Assembly (NCBI RefSeq): GCF_036898095.1 | Contig: NC_090766.1 | Location: 37,822,787-37,886,786, forward strand | Source: Palaemon carinicauda | Lineage: Eukaryota; Arthropoda; Malacostraca; Decapoda; Palaemonidae | Reading direction: 5' to 3' | DNA: 64,000 nt | Shown: piece by piece, positions 1 through 10,615 of the stretch | How the letters are laid out: each line of letters opens with the position of its first letter | Position numbering within the stretch: the stretch's first letter is position 1 | Notes under the pieces: generated by a model | Database searches by the model: none | Told to the model about the DNA's origin: nothing | Seen by the model: only the letters and a program-made list of their open reading frames with translations | Position numbers and translations under genes: made by a program

Positions 1-1787
1 CAATTAAGTGACTGCTGTGACGGTGTTATTTGTGGGGAAATGCAAACAATTAAGTGACTATTGTGACAGTGTTATTGTGGGGAACTGCAACCAATTAAGT
101 GACTTGTGACAGTGTTATTTGTGGTGAACTGCAACCATTTAAGTGATTATTAAGACAGTGTTATTTGTGGGGAACTGCAACCAATTAAGTGACTATTGTG
201 ACAGTGTTATTTGTGTGGAACTGCAACCAATTAAGTGACTATTGTGATTGTTATTTGTGGGGAACTGCAACCAATTAAGTGACTGTTGTGACAGTGTTAT
301 TTGTGGGGAAATGCAACCAATTAAGTGACTATTGTGACAGTGTTATTGTGGGGAACTGCAACCAATTAAGTGACTTGTGACAGTGTTATTTGTGGGGAAC
401 TGCAACCATTTAAGTGATTATTAAGACAGTGTTATTTGTGGGGAACTGCAACCAATTAAGTGACTATTGTGACAGTGTTATTTGTGTGGAACTGCAACCA
501 ATTAAGTGACTATTGTGATTGTTATTTGTGGGGAACTGCAACCAATTAAGTGACTGCTGTGACGGTGTTATTTGTGGGGAACTGCAAACAATTAAGTGAC
601 TATTGTGACAGTGTTATTTGTGGGGAACTGTAACCAATTAAGTGACTGTTGTGCCAGTGTTATTTGTGGGGAACTGAAACCAATCAGGTAACTATTGTGA
701 CAGTGTTATTTGTGGGGAACTGCAACCAATTAAGTGACTGTTGTGACAGTGTTATTTATGGGGAACTGCAACCAATTAAGTGACTGTTGTGACAGTATTA
801 TTTATGGGGGAACTGCAACCAATTAAGTGACTATTGTGATTGTTATTTGTGGGGAACTGCAACCAATTAAGTGACTGTTGTGACAGTGTTATTTGTGGGA
901 AAATGCAACCAATTAAGTGACTATTGTGACAGTGTGATTGTGGGGAACTGCAACCAATTAAGTGACTTGTGACAGTGTTATTTGTGGGGAACTGCAACCA
1001 TTTAAGTGATTATTAAGACAGTGTTATTTGTGGGGAACTGCAACCAATTAATTGACTATTGTGACAGTGTTATTTGTGTGGAACTGCAACCAATTAAGTG
1101 ACTATTGTGATTGTTATTTGTGGGGAACTGCAACCAATTAAGTGACTGCTGTGACGGTGTTATTTGTGGGGAACTGCAAACAATTAAGTGACTATTGTGA
1201 CAGTGTTATTTGTGGGGAACTGCAACCAATTAAGTGACTGCTGTGATGGTGTTATTTGTGGGGAAATGCAAACAATTAAGTGACTATTGTGACAGTGTTA
1301 TTGTGGGGAACTGCAACCAATTAAGTGACTTGTGACAGTGTTATTTGTGGGGAACTGCAACCATTTAAGTGATTATTAAGACAGTGTTATTTGTGGGGAA
1401 CTGTAACCAATTAAGTGACTATTGTGACAGTGTTATTTGTGTGGAACTGCAACCAATTAAGTGACTATTGTGATTGTTATTTGTGGGGAACTGCAACCAA
1501 TTAAGTGACTGCTGTGACGGTGTTATTTGTGGGGAACTGCAAACAATTAAGTGACTATTGTGACAGTGTTATTTGTGGGGAACTGTAACCAATTAAGTGA
1601 CTGTTGTGCCAGTGTTATTTGTGGGGAACTGAAACCAATCAGGTAACTATTGTGACAGTGTTATTTGTGGGGAACTGCAACCAATTAAGTGACTGTTGTG
1701 ACAGTGTTATTTATGGGGAACTGCAACCAATTAAGTGACTGTTGTGACAGTATTATTTATGGGGAACTGCAACCAATTAAGTGACTA
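1..1787. repeat. 45-46 bp satellite array, copy A
   Basis: Imperfect head-to-tail monomers of about 45 bp, with cores such as CAATTAAGTGACTATTGTG and GTTATTTGTGGGGAACTGC. Variant monomers (for example one with TTAAGTGATTATTAAGACAG) recur at 135, 406, 998 and 1361. A stretch of at least 470 bp from about 360 recurs about 955 bp downstream, which shows higher-order organisation. Short open frames here are repeat translations, not genes. The array begins left of the window and ends at a junction (TTTTGCAACATTAG) shared with copy B. Confidence 0.97.
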
Positions 1788-2286
1788 TTTTGCAACATTA
1801 GTGTATTCCTCCATAAACCAGTTCCGTAATACGGAACAGGCATATCTTGTATAAAAAAAAATCCCAAAGTTAAATAGCTGGCACATCCTCTTGAGATTAA
1901 AACCAAATAAGACCAACATTACCGGGACAATTACTTAAAACTGGTTTCGTAGTAGCAGGTTTCATTCTAAAGTACCTGCTTGACCAGGTCAATCACAAGT
2001 CCATATAAGGGCCAATGGGCGAAATATATTCATGAGGTACACTTGATAGTTTTATAAGACCAGGTCTATTCCTGTGCAAAAGGAGGGACAATTAAGGCCC
2101 TCAACTTCCCCATGTACGAATGGGTGCGTGAGTAGGTATCATAGCTCAGTGGCTAACTAACGCTTTATTGTCAGAACGGACATAAGGACTATCCTGCCGC
2201 CCACCAGCTGACCCAGCTGTTTTGGAAAAGAAATGGACATGAAGCTGGCGAACTTATGCCTAGTGTCGGAGGAAAGCTTAGAGATA

Positions 2287-2289
<3 letters not shown>
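1788..2289. other. Non-repetitive flank shared by both copies
   Basis: About 500 bp of moderate AT content that matches 44116-44589. It contains the short palindrome CCGTAATACGG. No coding or RNA gene is recognisable. Confidence 0.6.
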
Positions 2290-2355
<66 letters not shown>

Positions 2356-2389
2356 TCTAAATGAATAAATAAATAAATAAATAAATATA

Positions 2390-2430
<41 letters not shown>

Positions 2431-2456
2431 TTATATATATACATATATATAGTCAC

Positions 2457-2519
<63 letters not shown>
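2290..2519. repeat. (CT)n then (TA)n microsatellites
   Basis: A pure CT run (about 2290-2352), AAT-type tetranucleotides (about 2363-2385), then interrupted TA runs to 2519. The TA run directly abuts the dispersed repeat at 2524. The same order appears in copy B at 44592-44858 with different lengths. Confidence 0.95.
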
Positions 2520-2521
<2 letters not shown>

Positions 2522-2523
2522 TT

Positions 2524-2770
2524 CACTTTCTGACTGGGGACACATTAACGTGGTGAGCGGGTTTGTGTATCGCCAAGATCTGCAAAGCTGTACTAGTCAG
2601 GGCCACCCACACTAGGTTGGTTTGCTGTGAGCGATCAGACGGAAATCTACCAACATCACCAATCCTTCCTGGCCAGCATCGTGATGATAAGTGGCCAAAC
2701 CCCAGACAGGAACTGACATGTCTGAGTCCTTTGCCCTGCAGTGGTCACAAACGGCTGCATTTATTGTTGA
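2524..2770 (-). repeat. Dispersed repeat family D (TA-tailed), minus orientation
   Basis: Contains GCAAAGCTGTACTAGTCAGG and CACTAGGTTGGTTTGCTGTG, which recur in reverse orientation at 30220-30310 and 58760-58830 and in the same orientation at 29085-29150 and 44920-44970. In its forward orientation the unit ends at a CCCTTT...GTTAAGGTA segment followed by (TA)n. No protein is encoded. It is probably a retroposed element; the ACTGCAGG...CCTCAGACAT part resembles the 3' end of the RTE-like remnant at 41130-41426. Confidence 0.8.
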
Positions 2771-3108
2771 TTTATAATATTACAATTATATGCAATGTGT
2801 ATATTAAAACAAGTATGCACATCTGGTTAAATTTGACCGATGAAATGTATTTGAAAAATGCAGTTTAGTATTTTGCTTGATGAAAGAATACCAAAAATGA
2901 CCACTAAAATTCAAGGTATTGCATTACAAAGTATTGAGAGAAATGTATTCATTACAGCAGGTATTGGGATTTCTTAATAACACCTAACTGCAACATATAT
3001 CAAAAGTCAAGAATGACACATACTTATTTCTCAAGAACAAAGACCAGATATGAAGTGGTTAAACTAGTTTCCGTCTAGCTTTTGCGTACAACTTCGAAGG
3101 CCCCCCCC

Positions 3109-3113
<5 letters not shown>
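2771..3113. other. Anonymous duplicated sequence
   Basis: AT-rich sequence shared with 45100-45457 and ending in a poly-C tract. No gene signal is seen. Confidence 0.5.
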
Positions 3114-3183
<70 letters not shown>

Positions 3184-3293
3184 AGTGACAAAATGATCTC
3201 TCTCAAACACAGTGAGACAAAATGTCTCTCCGTATTAGAGACAAAATTATCTCTCTCTCACAGTGAGACAAAATGTCTCTCCCTATTAGAGAC

Positions 3294-3349
<56 letters not shown>

Positions 3350-3567
3350 GACAAAATGATCTCTCTCACACACAGTGAGACAAAATGTCTCTCCGTATTA
3401 GAGACAAAATTATCTCTCTCTCACAGTGAGACAAAATGTCTCTCCCTATTAGAGACAAAATCTCTCTCTCTCTCTCTCTCTCTCATGGAGACAAAATGTC
3501 TCTCCGTATTAGAGACAAAATTATCTCTCTCTCACAGTGAGACAAAATGTCTCTCCCTATTAGAGAC

Positions 3568-3623
<56 letters not shown>

Positions 3624-3704
3624 GGAGACAAAATGTCTCTCCGTATTAGAGACAAAATTATCTCTCTCTCACAGTGAGACAAAATGTCTCTCCCTATTAG
3701 AGAC

Positions 3705-3777
<73 letters not shown>

Positions 3778-3801
3778 GACAAAATGTCTCTGCCTATTAA
3801 A

Positions 3802-3882
<81 letters not shown>

Positions 3883-3921
3883 AGGGAGACAAAATGTCTG
3901 CCTATTAAAAATTCTCTCTCT
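3114..3921. repeat. CT microsatellite with interspersed GAGACAAAATGTCTC units
   Basis: Long (CT)n runs alternate with units holding the perfect inverted repeat GAGACA-AAA-TGTCTC and the spacer CCTATTAGAGACAAAA. The composite unit is amplified several times here, while copy B (45458-45720) has only about two units. Leu/Ser-rich open frames across it are microsatellite translations. Confidence 0.93.
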
Positions 3922-3980
3922 CTTATAAAGAAAGTTTACATCAATCAACACATTCCATCAAAGAACAATAAGAAGTCCAA

Positions 3981-4275
3981 TATGGAGAATATGCTAATTG
4001 ATGCATTGGGAAAAAGAATGCCAAAATGGTGCAATACATGTAAGATATGGTATTCCATTAATAATCCTCAACAACTGATTAGAAAATGTGATGCCTGTCA
4101 TGTTCCAACACACCCTACATGTGCTGAAATACAGCAAAAAATAAAAAATAGACACACAAAGGTATTCTGCTCAACATGCTTAGTCTGGATAGAAAATATA
4201 ATTAAGTCGAGACTAAATCTGCAAATAGTTGAAGAAGAAGAAGAAGAAGAAGAAGAAGAAGAAGAAGAAGAAGAA

Positions 4276-4307
<32 letters not shown>

Positions 4308-4329
4308 AGAAGGAACAAGATATGTGTAA
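3981..4329 (+). pseudogene. LINE ORF1, N-terminal part with PHD-like zinc finger and poly-Glu
   Basis: Starts at the ATG at 3981; the frame upstream is only CT repeat. The first 80 or so residues hold spaced Cys/His pairs (WCNTC, KCDAC, a His-x-x-Cys, then FCSTC), which fits a PHD/RING-like C4HC3 finger as in ORF1 proteins of some CR1-type LINEs. A (GAA)n expansion (about 4230-4310) then gives a run of about 28 glutamates and the frame stops at 4329. The poly-Glu tract is probably a microsatellite expansion within the retroelement. Function (RNA or chromatin binding) is inferred. Confidence 0.65.
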
Positions 4330-4489
4330 GGATGCAGAGGAAATCATTGATATAACTTATGATGTCATCCAACAACATACTTACGAATAAATAAATTATC
4401 AGATAAAAACAAATAATAGACCCAAGAGACTCTACCCGGACCTACATACTTTTAGGGAAGAGCAAGAACAAGAAAAAAAAGAAAAGAAA

Positions 4490-4979
4490 GATATAGTCTG
4501 CAATTTGCTGAAAAGAGGGAATTGCAGATTTGGCGAAAGATGCTACTACAAGCATCCAAAGATATGCCATAATTATGAAATATACGGTAAATGTGCGTAT
4601 TTAGACGGATATGGAGACGAATGCAGAGATCTCCATCCAAAAATATGCAAAAACCTAAATGAAGGAAAAGGATGCAAATTTAAAAAAAATGTCGATATAC
4701 AGTATGCATCCTGCAACCATGAATGAAAGTAAGAAAACTCAGCAAACAGAAAAGACAAATTAAAGCAAAACTGAAACAAAAAAGAAACAAAAAAACAAGC
4801 CGAGTATATACCGCGCTATGTACAAAAGGCCCCAAGATATGATGCCTTTCAACCCAAATTAGAGCCCAACTACAAAGAATGCATCTATAAAGCCAGGGGC
4901 TGGTGCAAATATGGGGATAATTGCAGGTATACACACAAAAATAAATATGAAGGCGAAAGAGCAAATATAATAGAAAAGT
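4490..4979 (+). pseudogene. LINE ORF1, C-terminal part with CCCH zinc fingers
   Basis: Two broken frames. The first (to the stop near 4726) begins with a C-x7-C-x5-C-x3-H finger (GNCRFGERCYYKH), followed by a variant finger with an enlarged middle loop (CAYLDGYGDECRDLH) and a third that looks degraded. After a frameshift, another canonical finger (GWCKYGDNCRYTH, about 4885-4935) follows before a stop at 4979. CCCH fingers usually bind single-stranded RNA, so a role in packaging element RNA is plausible. The PHD-like plus CCCH combination is unusual for LINE ORF1. Confidence 0.65.
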
Positions 4980-5103
4980 AGGATTTTTAAATGGCAGAAT
5001 TCCTTGAAATGAAGAAAAGAACATCATATCAGAACAGGAAGGAAGCATGGGATAATCCATATTACTAATATTAAATAATGGGGATGAAACACAAACCATA
5101 ATA

Positions 5104-6096
5104 GTGATGAATGCACAAGGTTTAGTCACGAGTAACTCTAAAAGGAAAATAGAGTTCTTAGAAGAACTAACCCCAATTGAAAAAATAGATATATTAAATA
5201 TAAGTGAAACATGGTATTCTCAAGAGACTGGCAGTGATGACCAGATAAAGGGTTTCCAAACATATAGATCAGACAGAACAAATAGGAATCAAGGGGGAAC
5301 CACAATATATGGAAGAGACATAAATCAAGGAGAAGTCTGTGAAAAATACAGCAACACAGAATGTGAATTGATTGCGGTAGAATTTGAATTTGAAAAACTA
5401 GAGAATATTGTAGTTTACAGACGCCCAAATACTAAGGAGTTTGACATAATAATAGAAAAAAATAAAGATTGGAATATACTCCCATCCGGAGATTTTAACT
5501 TTCCTTTCGTGGATTGGATAGAACGGATAGAAGAAAGTGGTTGTATATATACATATAAAAAAGAGAGTAATAGTAGCGCAGAAGATAAGAGACAATTTGA
5601 AAAGCTTCAAGATATGCTATTAGAACATAATATGCAACAAATAAACCACATTCCAACAAGAAAGGAAAATGTCCTAGATCTAGTATTTGTGAATGAGGTG
5701 AATTATGTTAAAGAAATAATAGTGTATAACACGGGAATTTCAGACCACAAAGTCATAGAATTAATAGTCCATTCCAAAGCAAGTGATCGCAGAATTAATC
5801 AAAGCACAAAACGTTGGGAAGGATATGGAAAATATAATTTTTATAGTAAGAATATAAAAAGGTTAGAAATAAATGAAGAACTGAACAAAGAATGGAAAAA
5901 TGTATTCGTAAGTGATAATATACAGGTAAATACGGACATACTGTACAAAATACTGGAGAAAATTGTTGAAAAATATGTACCGAAAAAAAAAACAATAAAC
6001 AAAAGACATGCATACCAAGAGACAGAAGGATCTTATTTCAGAAAATTAGAAAGTGGAAGAAAAATCTTGCAAAAGAAAAAGATGTGTGGAAAATGA
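5104..6096 (+). pseudogene. LINE ORF2, AP endonuclease domain
   Basis: A 330-residue frame starting MMNAQG. It carries the expected order of endonuclease motifs: Asn in NAQG (residue 3), Glu in ISETWY (35), GDFNF (129-133), LDLVFVN (191-197) and SDHKVIEL (213-220). These residues form the metal and phosphate site that nicks target DNA to prime reverse transcription. The frame ends in Lys-rich linker sequence and continues in another phase at about 6080 before a stop near 6170, so ORF2 is not intact. Confidence 0.88.
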
Positions 6097-6233
6097 TGGA
6101 AATAAAATGTAAGATAGAAAATGCAGAACAAAAGATTATACAATCGAAAGAAAATGAAAAAAGGTACTAAGAAGAAAGGACACTTCAAAATATAAAGAAA
6201 AACCCCAAAGTACTTTACTCCTATGCAAAAAAG

Positions 6234-6560
6234 ATGAATAAAGGGAGATTGGAAATAGGCCCTCTAAGAATTGAAGGACGGTTAACAAATGAAAAAAAGG
6301 AAAAATGCAACAAATTAGCAGAAAAATATAAGCGTGAGTTCACGCCAAGAATTGCGAATGAGAATAATGAAACAGAAATGAGAGAAGAAAATGTTGAATA
6401 TCTAACGGATATTGTCAAGGCTATAAGCGAAATTAAAAATGGATCGGCAGCCGGACCAGATGGAGTTCCAGCGATTTTGTTGAAAAACTGCACACACTAT
6501 CGCGAAGCCGCTTGCAATACTGCTATGACAAAGTGTAGATATGAGCGAGATATATGTTAA
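6234..6560 (+). pseudogene. LINE ORF2, start of reverse transcriptase
   Basis: A 108-residue segment in a different phase from the endonuclease. It carries the LINE motif NGSAAGPDGVPAILLK that opens the fingers region of non-LTR reverse transcriptases. A frameshift at about 6540 moves the reading into the next segment. Confidence 0.8.
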
Positions 6561-7182
6561 ACATAAATTAGCTTATATAACCCCTATTTTCAAAAGTGGA
6601 TCAAGACTAGAGGCAAGCAATTATAGACCTGTTAGTCTAACATCACATATTATGAAAGTGTACGAGAGGGTAATAAAAAAGAAAATAATGAATCATTTGG
6701 TTAAAAATAATTTGTTTAATATAGGTCAACACGGTTTTGTGCCCGGAAAAAGTACACAAACCCAACTGATAGCACACTATGAAAACATATACAAAAATAT
6801 GATAAATGAAAAAGACACAGATGTGATCTATCTAGATTTTGCAAAAGCCTTTGACAAGGTAGACCATAATATATTAGGGAAAAAAATGAGAAAGCATAAT
6901 ATTGTGGGAAAGATAGGAAAATGGGTAAAAGAATTCCTGCAAAACAAAAAACAGATAGTGGTTGCAAATGACGAGAAATCAGATGAAGCACAGGTAATAT
7001 CAGGCGTGCCACAAAGTACGGTATTAGCTGCATTGCTGTTTGCTATGATCTCAGACATAGACTGTGATGTTAAAAACTCTGTAGTGAGAAGTTTCGCCGA
7101 TGACACAAGAATAAGTAGAGAAATAACTTGTGATGAAGATAGGAACTCACTACAAAATATATGGATGGGCGGAGATAAATAG
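6541..7182 (+). pseudogene. LINE ORF2, reverse transcriptase catalytic core
   Basis: A 213-residue frame with FKSG...NYRPVSLTS, GFVPGKS (66-71), the first catalytic Asp in YLDFAKAFDKVDH (Asp99), SGVPQST (154-160; most LINEs have Gly where this has Thr) and FADD (185-188) in place of the usual YADD. A stop follows at about 7180. Neighbouring frames hold the rest of the same protein, so this copy is non-autonomous. Confidence 0.9.
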
Positions 7183-7979
7183 GATGGTATTTAACTCCGA
7201 TAAATTCGAATCAATAAATTATGGAAACAGAGAAAGAATGGTATATGCATACAAGGGACCTAATAACGAGACAATCACAAACAAGGAAGCAATTAAAGAC
7301 CTTGGTGTAATGTTAAATAGGAATATGTTATGCAACGACCAAATAGCAACACTGTTGGCTAAATGTAAAGCAAAAATGGGAATGTTATTCAAACACTTTA
7401 AAACAAGAAAAGCTGAACACATGATTATGCTTTACAAAACTTATGTACGTACTACACTCGAGTACTGCAATGTGATATGGTACCCACACCACCAAAAGGA
7501 TATTGCACAAATAGAGTGTACAAAGGTCCTATACTGCTAGAATAGAAGAAGTTAAGGACCTTGACTACTGGGAAAGACAGCAATTTTTAAAACTATACAG
7601 TCTATAAAGGAGAAGAGAACGCTACATGATAATACAAGCATGGAAGCAAATAGAAGGAATTACTGAAAACATCATGGAGCTAAAAATATCAGAAAGAGCA
7701 AGCCGAGGTAGATTAATAGTGCCAAAAAATATACCAGGAAAACTAAGGAAGGAGCACAGGACATTAATCCACTACGCACCAGCATTGATAATGCAGCGAC
7801 TATTTAATGCGCTGCCAGCTCATCTAAGAAACATATCAGGAGTGAGCGTAGATGTGGTTAAGAATAAGCTCGATAAATACCTTAGATGCATCCTAGACCA
7901 TTCAAGACTGGAAGATGCAAAATACACCAGAAGATGCATTAGCAACTCTCTGGTGGATATACGAGGTGCCTCACACTGA
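7170..7979 (+). pseudogene. LINE ORF2, thumb and C-terminal region
   Basis: Two frames (to 7540, and 7626-7979) continue the LINE protein: KDLGVMLNRNM (the LGV element following the RT palm), YKTYVRTTLEYCNVIWYP, and a terminal segment with ALPAHLRNISG, resembling the common LINE C-terminus LWN.LP. The stop near 7977 is followed by a short 3' UTR and tail. Confidence 0.85.
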
Positions 7980-8036
7980 GGGACCTGGGAGAACCCAAAC
8001 ATAAAATAAGGTAAAATAAGGCATAAGGTAAGGCTC

Positions 8037-8219
<183 letters not shown>

Positions 8220-8357
8220 GCCAGAAGAAGTTTAAAAAAAAAAATGAGATGATAATCTCACACAAAATATTATGTCATAAGTGAAACACCTGGAAAAACT
8301 TGTTTTAAAACTAAATACATAATTTCATTCGAGTAAAAGTAAAGGGGGTAACTGATT

Positions 8358-8423
<66 letters not shown>

Positions 8424-8940
8424 CTGAAGACAAAGCGAAAAGACCCCTCCCCCAGGAGATTTAATCACTCTTATTAGCTGCATACGATTTAGTACTAAAT
8501 AATAAATAATAATAAATAATAAATAATCAACGAGTATATCATAATGAATCTTAATCCTCTTTGCATCCTATTAACTATTATCTATTTCCCTTATTCATCC
8601 TATCATAATGTTATGTAAAGTAAGAAATATATTTGTTATGATTATGAATATGTCAATTTGTTTTGTAATATAATGCTTGAAATTTTTCGTCCAATATTTT
8701 CTCAGCAAAAGAAAAAAAGCACACCTGCCTTTTCAATATTTCAGTAAATTTGTCTCAAAACATTCTACTTCATCCCTAAACCTACGGTAACACATCTACC
8801 ACTTTTACACATCTTCAGTCTTCTTGCTCTTTTAATTATTATCAGGAAACATGACCTAGTGGAAAAAGTTCATCTCAGCAGTCATTGTCCAGTCTTATTA
8901 GCACGCGCCTTCCACATTTCATATTACATTAAGAGAGTTA
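8220..8940. other. Anonymous AT-rich sequence with a (GA)n run
   Basis: Shared with 45740-46777. It contains a (GA)n array at about 8359-8421. At about 8560 (CCTCTTTGCATCC) it is the empty site for the element present in copy B at 46097-46405. No gene is seen. Confidence 0.6.
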
Positions 8941-9865
8941 GGCTCGTTTCACACTAGCGGTTAGATGCCACGCGGTTTAGAAATCAATGAATATCAATGA
9001 GGCCCTTTAAACGCTGTCGGCTCGGAAGAATTTCCGAGCGGTAAGGATTTACTAGCCACATATACCAACCAGCTCTGATTTCCCAAATACCAACCAGCTC
9101 TGATTTCTCAAATACCAACGAGCTCTGATTTCCCAAATACCAACCAGCTCTGATTTCCAAAATATCAACCAGCCCTGATTTCTCAAATACCAACCAGCTC
9201 TGATTTCCCAAATACCAACCAGCTCTGATTTCCAAAATATCAACCAGCCCTGATTTCTCAAATATCAACGAGCTCTGATTTCCCAAATACCAACCAGCTC
9301 TGATTTCCAAAATATCAACCAGCCCTGATTTCTCAAATACCAACCAGCTCTGATTTCCCAAATACCAACCAGCTCTGATTTCCAAAATACCAAACAGCTC
9401 TGATTTCTCAAATACCATCCACCTCTGATTTCTCAAATACCAACCACCTCTGATTTCCAAAATACCAAACAGCTCTGATTTCTCAAATACCATCCACCTC
9501 TGATTTCTCAAATACCAACGAGCTCTGATTTCCCAAATACCAACCAGCTCTGATTTCCAAAATATCAACCAGCCCTGATTTCTCAAATACCAACCAGCTC
9601 TGATTTCCCAAATACCAACCAGCTCTGATTTCCAAAATACCAACAGCTCTGATTTCTCAAATACCACCCACCTCTGATTTCTCAAATACCAACCAGCCCC
9701 GATTTCCCAAATAACAATCAGCCCTGATTTCTAAAATACCACATAGCTCTGATTTCCTACATACCAGCACTTCTAACCCGCCGCGGTTCCAGTGTAGCGG
9801 TTTACAGAAACCATGAGGCCGCTCGGTGCGGAAAAAAATCCTCTTGTTTAAAGCAGTACAATAAC
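8941..9865. repeat. GC-rich dispersed repeat family G split by the 25-bp minisatellite
   Basis: The flanks 8941-9056 (TTTCACACTAGCGGTTAGAT, CGGAAGAATTTCCGAGCGG) and 9770-9865 (CCCGCCGCGGTTCCAGTGTA, GGAAAAAAATCCTCTTG) are continuous with each other in the related unit at 16735-16960. That shows a single dispersed element with the minisatellite lodged inside it. Relative to B (49780-49915), copy A lacks about 50 bp after GGCCGCTCGG. Confidence 0.7.
9057..9769. repeat. 25-bp minisatellite, copy A (about 29 units)
   Basis: Monomer AAATACCAACCAGCTCTGAT plus TTCTC, exact period 25 bp, with variants AGC/CCC and CCAAA/CCCAA/CTCAA. The monomer has no stop in any minus-strand frame, so a 25-residue peptide repeat (motifs such as WYLRNQ and LEIRAGW) is open through the array. 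There is no sign that it is a real protein. Copy B is about four times longer. Confidence 0.97.
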
Positions 9866-9881
9866 TTACTTCATGATCTCG

Positions 9882-10272
9882 TATTATGGTACAGTTGGCA
9901 TCATTAATTCCGGAACACTTCATGGGAAGCTAAGGAGACATCTGACAGCTATACATTATAGCAGGTAACGCTGTTTGGCCAAAGAGAAACTGTTGGGGAC
10001 GCTGATCTAGTAAACACGTGTTCAAAAGAATTTTATTAGTTTTACTTAGCGTTGTATAGAAAAATATCATTTACTCAACAGCACCTTTCAAAATTAATAA
10101 AGGTGCTTTTGACCACATGTTTATAGGTTCAGCAACTTTGTTTTACAGACAGCATTGGCAACAGTTTCTCTTGAGATAAAGGCAGCGTTACCAGCTACAA
10201 TGCACAGCTGTCAGACGTATCCTTAGCTTATCGTGAAGTGTACCGGAATTAATGAAGCCAACTGTACCATAC
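9882..10272. mobile_element. Foldback (long inverted-repeat) element, copy A
   Basis: The left arm begins TATGGTACAGTTGGC and the right arm ends with its complement GCCAACTGTACCATA. The arms (about 9885-10010 and 10150-10272) pair over about 125 bp with scattered mismatches, including CATTAATTCCGG and AACAGTTTCTC-type blocks. The spacer itself is partly palindromic (GGTGCTTTTGA near 10115). No transposase is encoded. A foldback or MITE-type non-autonomous DNA element is the simplest reading. Its copy is at 49953-50348. Confidence 0.72.
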
Positions 10273-10615
10273 GCAATCCAATGGAAGACTTGTGTTTAGA
10301 CGTAGAGGTAGGGAAAGAAAATTCTGCACATATTCAATCACGCAGGGAAAGTTTTTGCACATAAATTTCGAATAAGTGGAGGTGAGTGAACATGCGAAAA
10401 TGAAAATTGCGTACCAAGAGTTGCCATCGCAAGTGTTTTGACAATGACACCGCAAAAAGAACACCCCTTTAGAGAGATACAAAATATAAAAAAACTTATG
10501 TCAATAATACAGTGCTGGACAGAAGAAGCAAAATCTCTGTGCTCAATTATCTGACTATTTTACAGTTTCCGTAAAACTACAATGTACAGCACGTGTTTCA
10601 TACACGCTCATACAA
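10273..10615. other. Anonymous duplicated sequence
   Basis: Shared with 50349-50690. Only short open frames are present, without recognisable protein features. Confidence 0.5.

Larger units (their letters stand above)
3922..8036 (+). mobile_element. Non-LTR retrotransposon (LINE), nearly full length, decayed
   Basis: Encodes, in order, a Cys/His-finger ORF1, an AP-type endonuclease, a reverse transcriptase and a C-terminal region, interrupted by several frameshifts and stops. It ends in an irregular TAAGG-containing tail. It lies inside a CT microsatellite: B has uninterrupted CT at the equivalent site (45645-45714), so B is the empty allele or copy. CT on both sides hides any target-site duplication. 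The domain order and motifs fit the Jockey/CR1 group of APE-type LINEs; the clade is an inference. Confidence 0.93.

Noticed and set aside
2157..2522. Arg/Glu-rich coiled-coil or Tyr/Ile-rich membrane proteins
   Set aside because: These are translations of GA/CT and TA microsatellites (also at 8200, 18766-19090, 27787, 37900, 40119-40550, 44586).
4230..4314. Acidic poly-Glu domain as a functional feature
   Set aside because: It is an almost pure GAA microsatellite in a decayed LINE, so expansion is the simpler explanation.
8000..8036. TAAGG motifs at the LINE tail as telomeric repeats
   Set aside because: The arthropod telomere repeat is TTAGG; these are irregular TAAGG/TAAAATAAGG units at the LINE 3' end.
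8984..9685. A 233-residue minus-strand protein with WEIRAGW/RNQ repeats
   Set aside because: It is the translation of the 25-bp minisatellite, which is open in every minus frame; no start context, domain or composition supports a gene. The same holds for the frames within 46821-48948.
9057..9769. CRISPR-like array of short repeats
   Set aside because: Units are directly adjacent without unique spacers, the genome is eukaryotic, and the period is a simple 25 bp.
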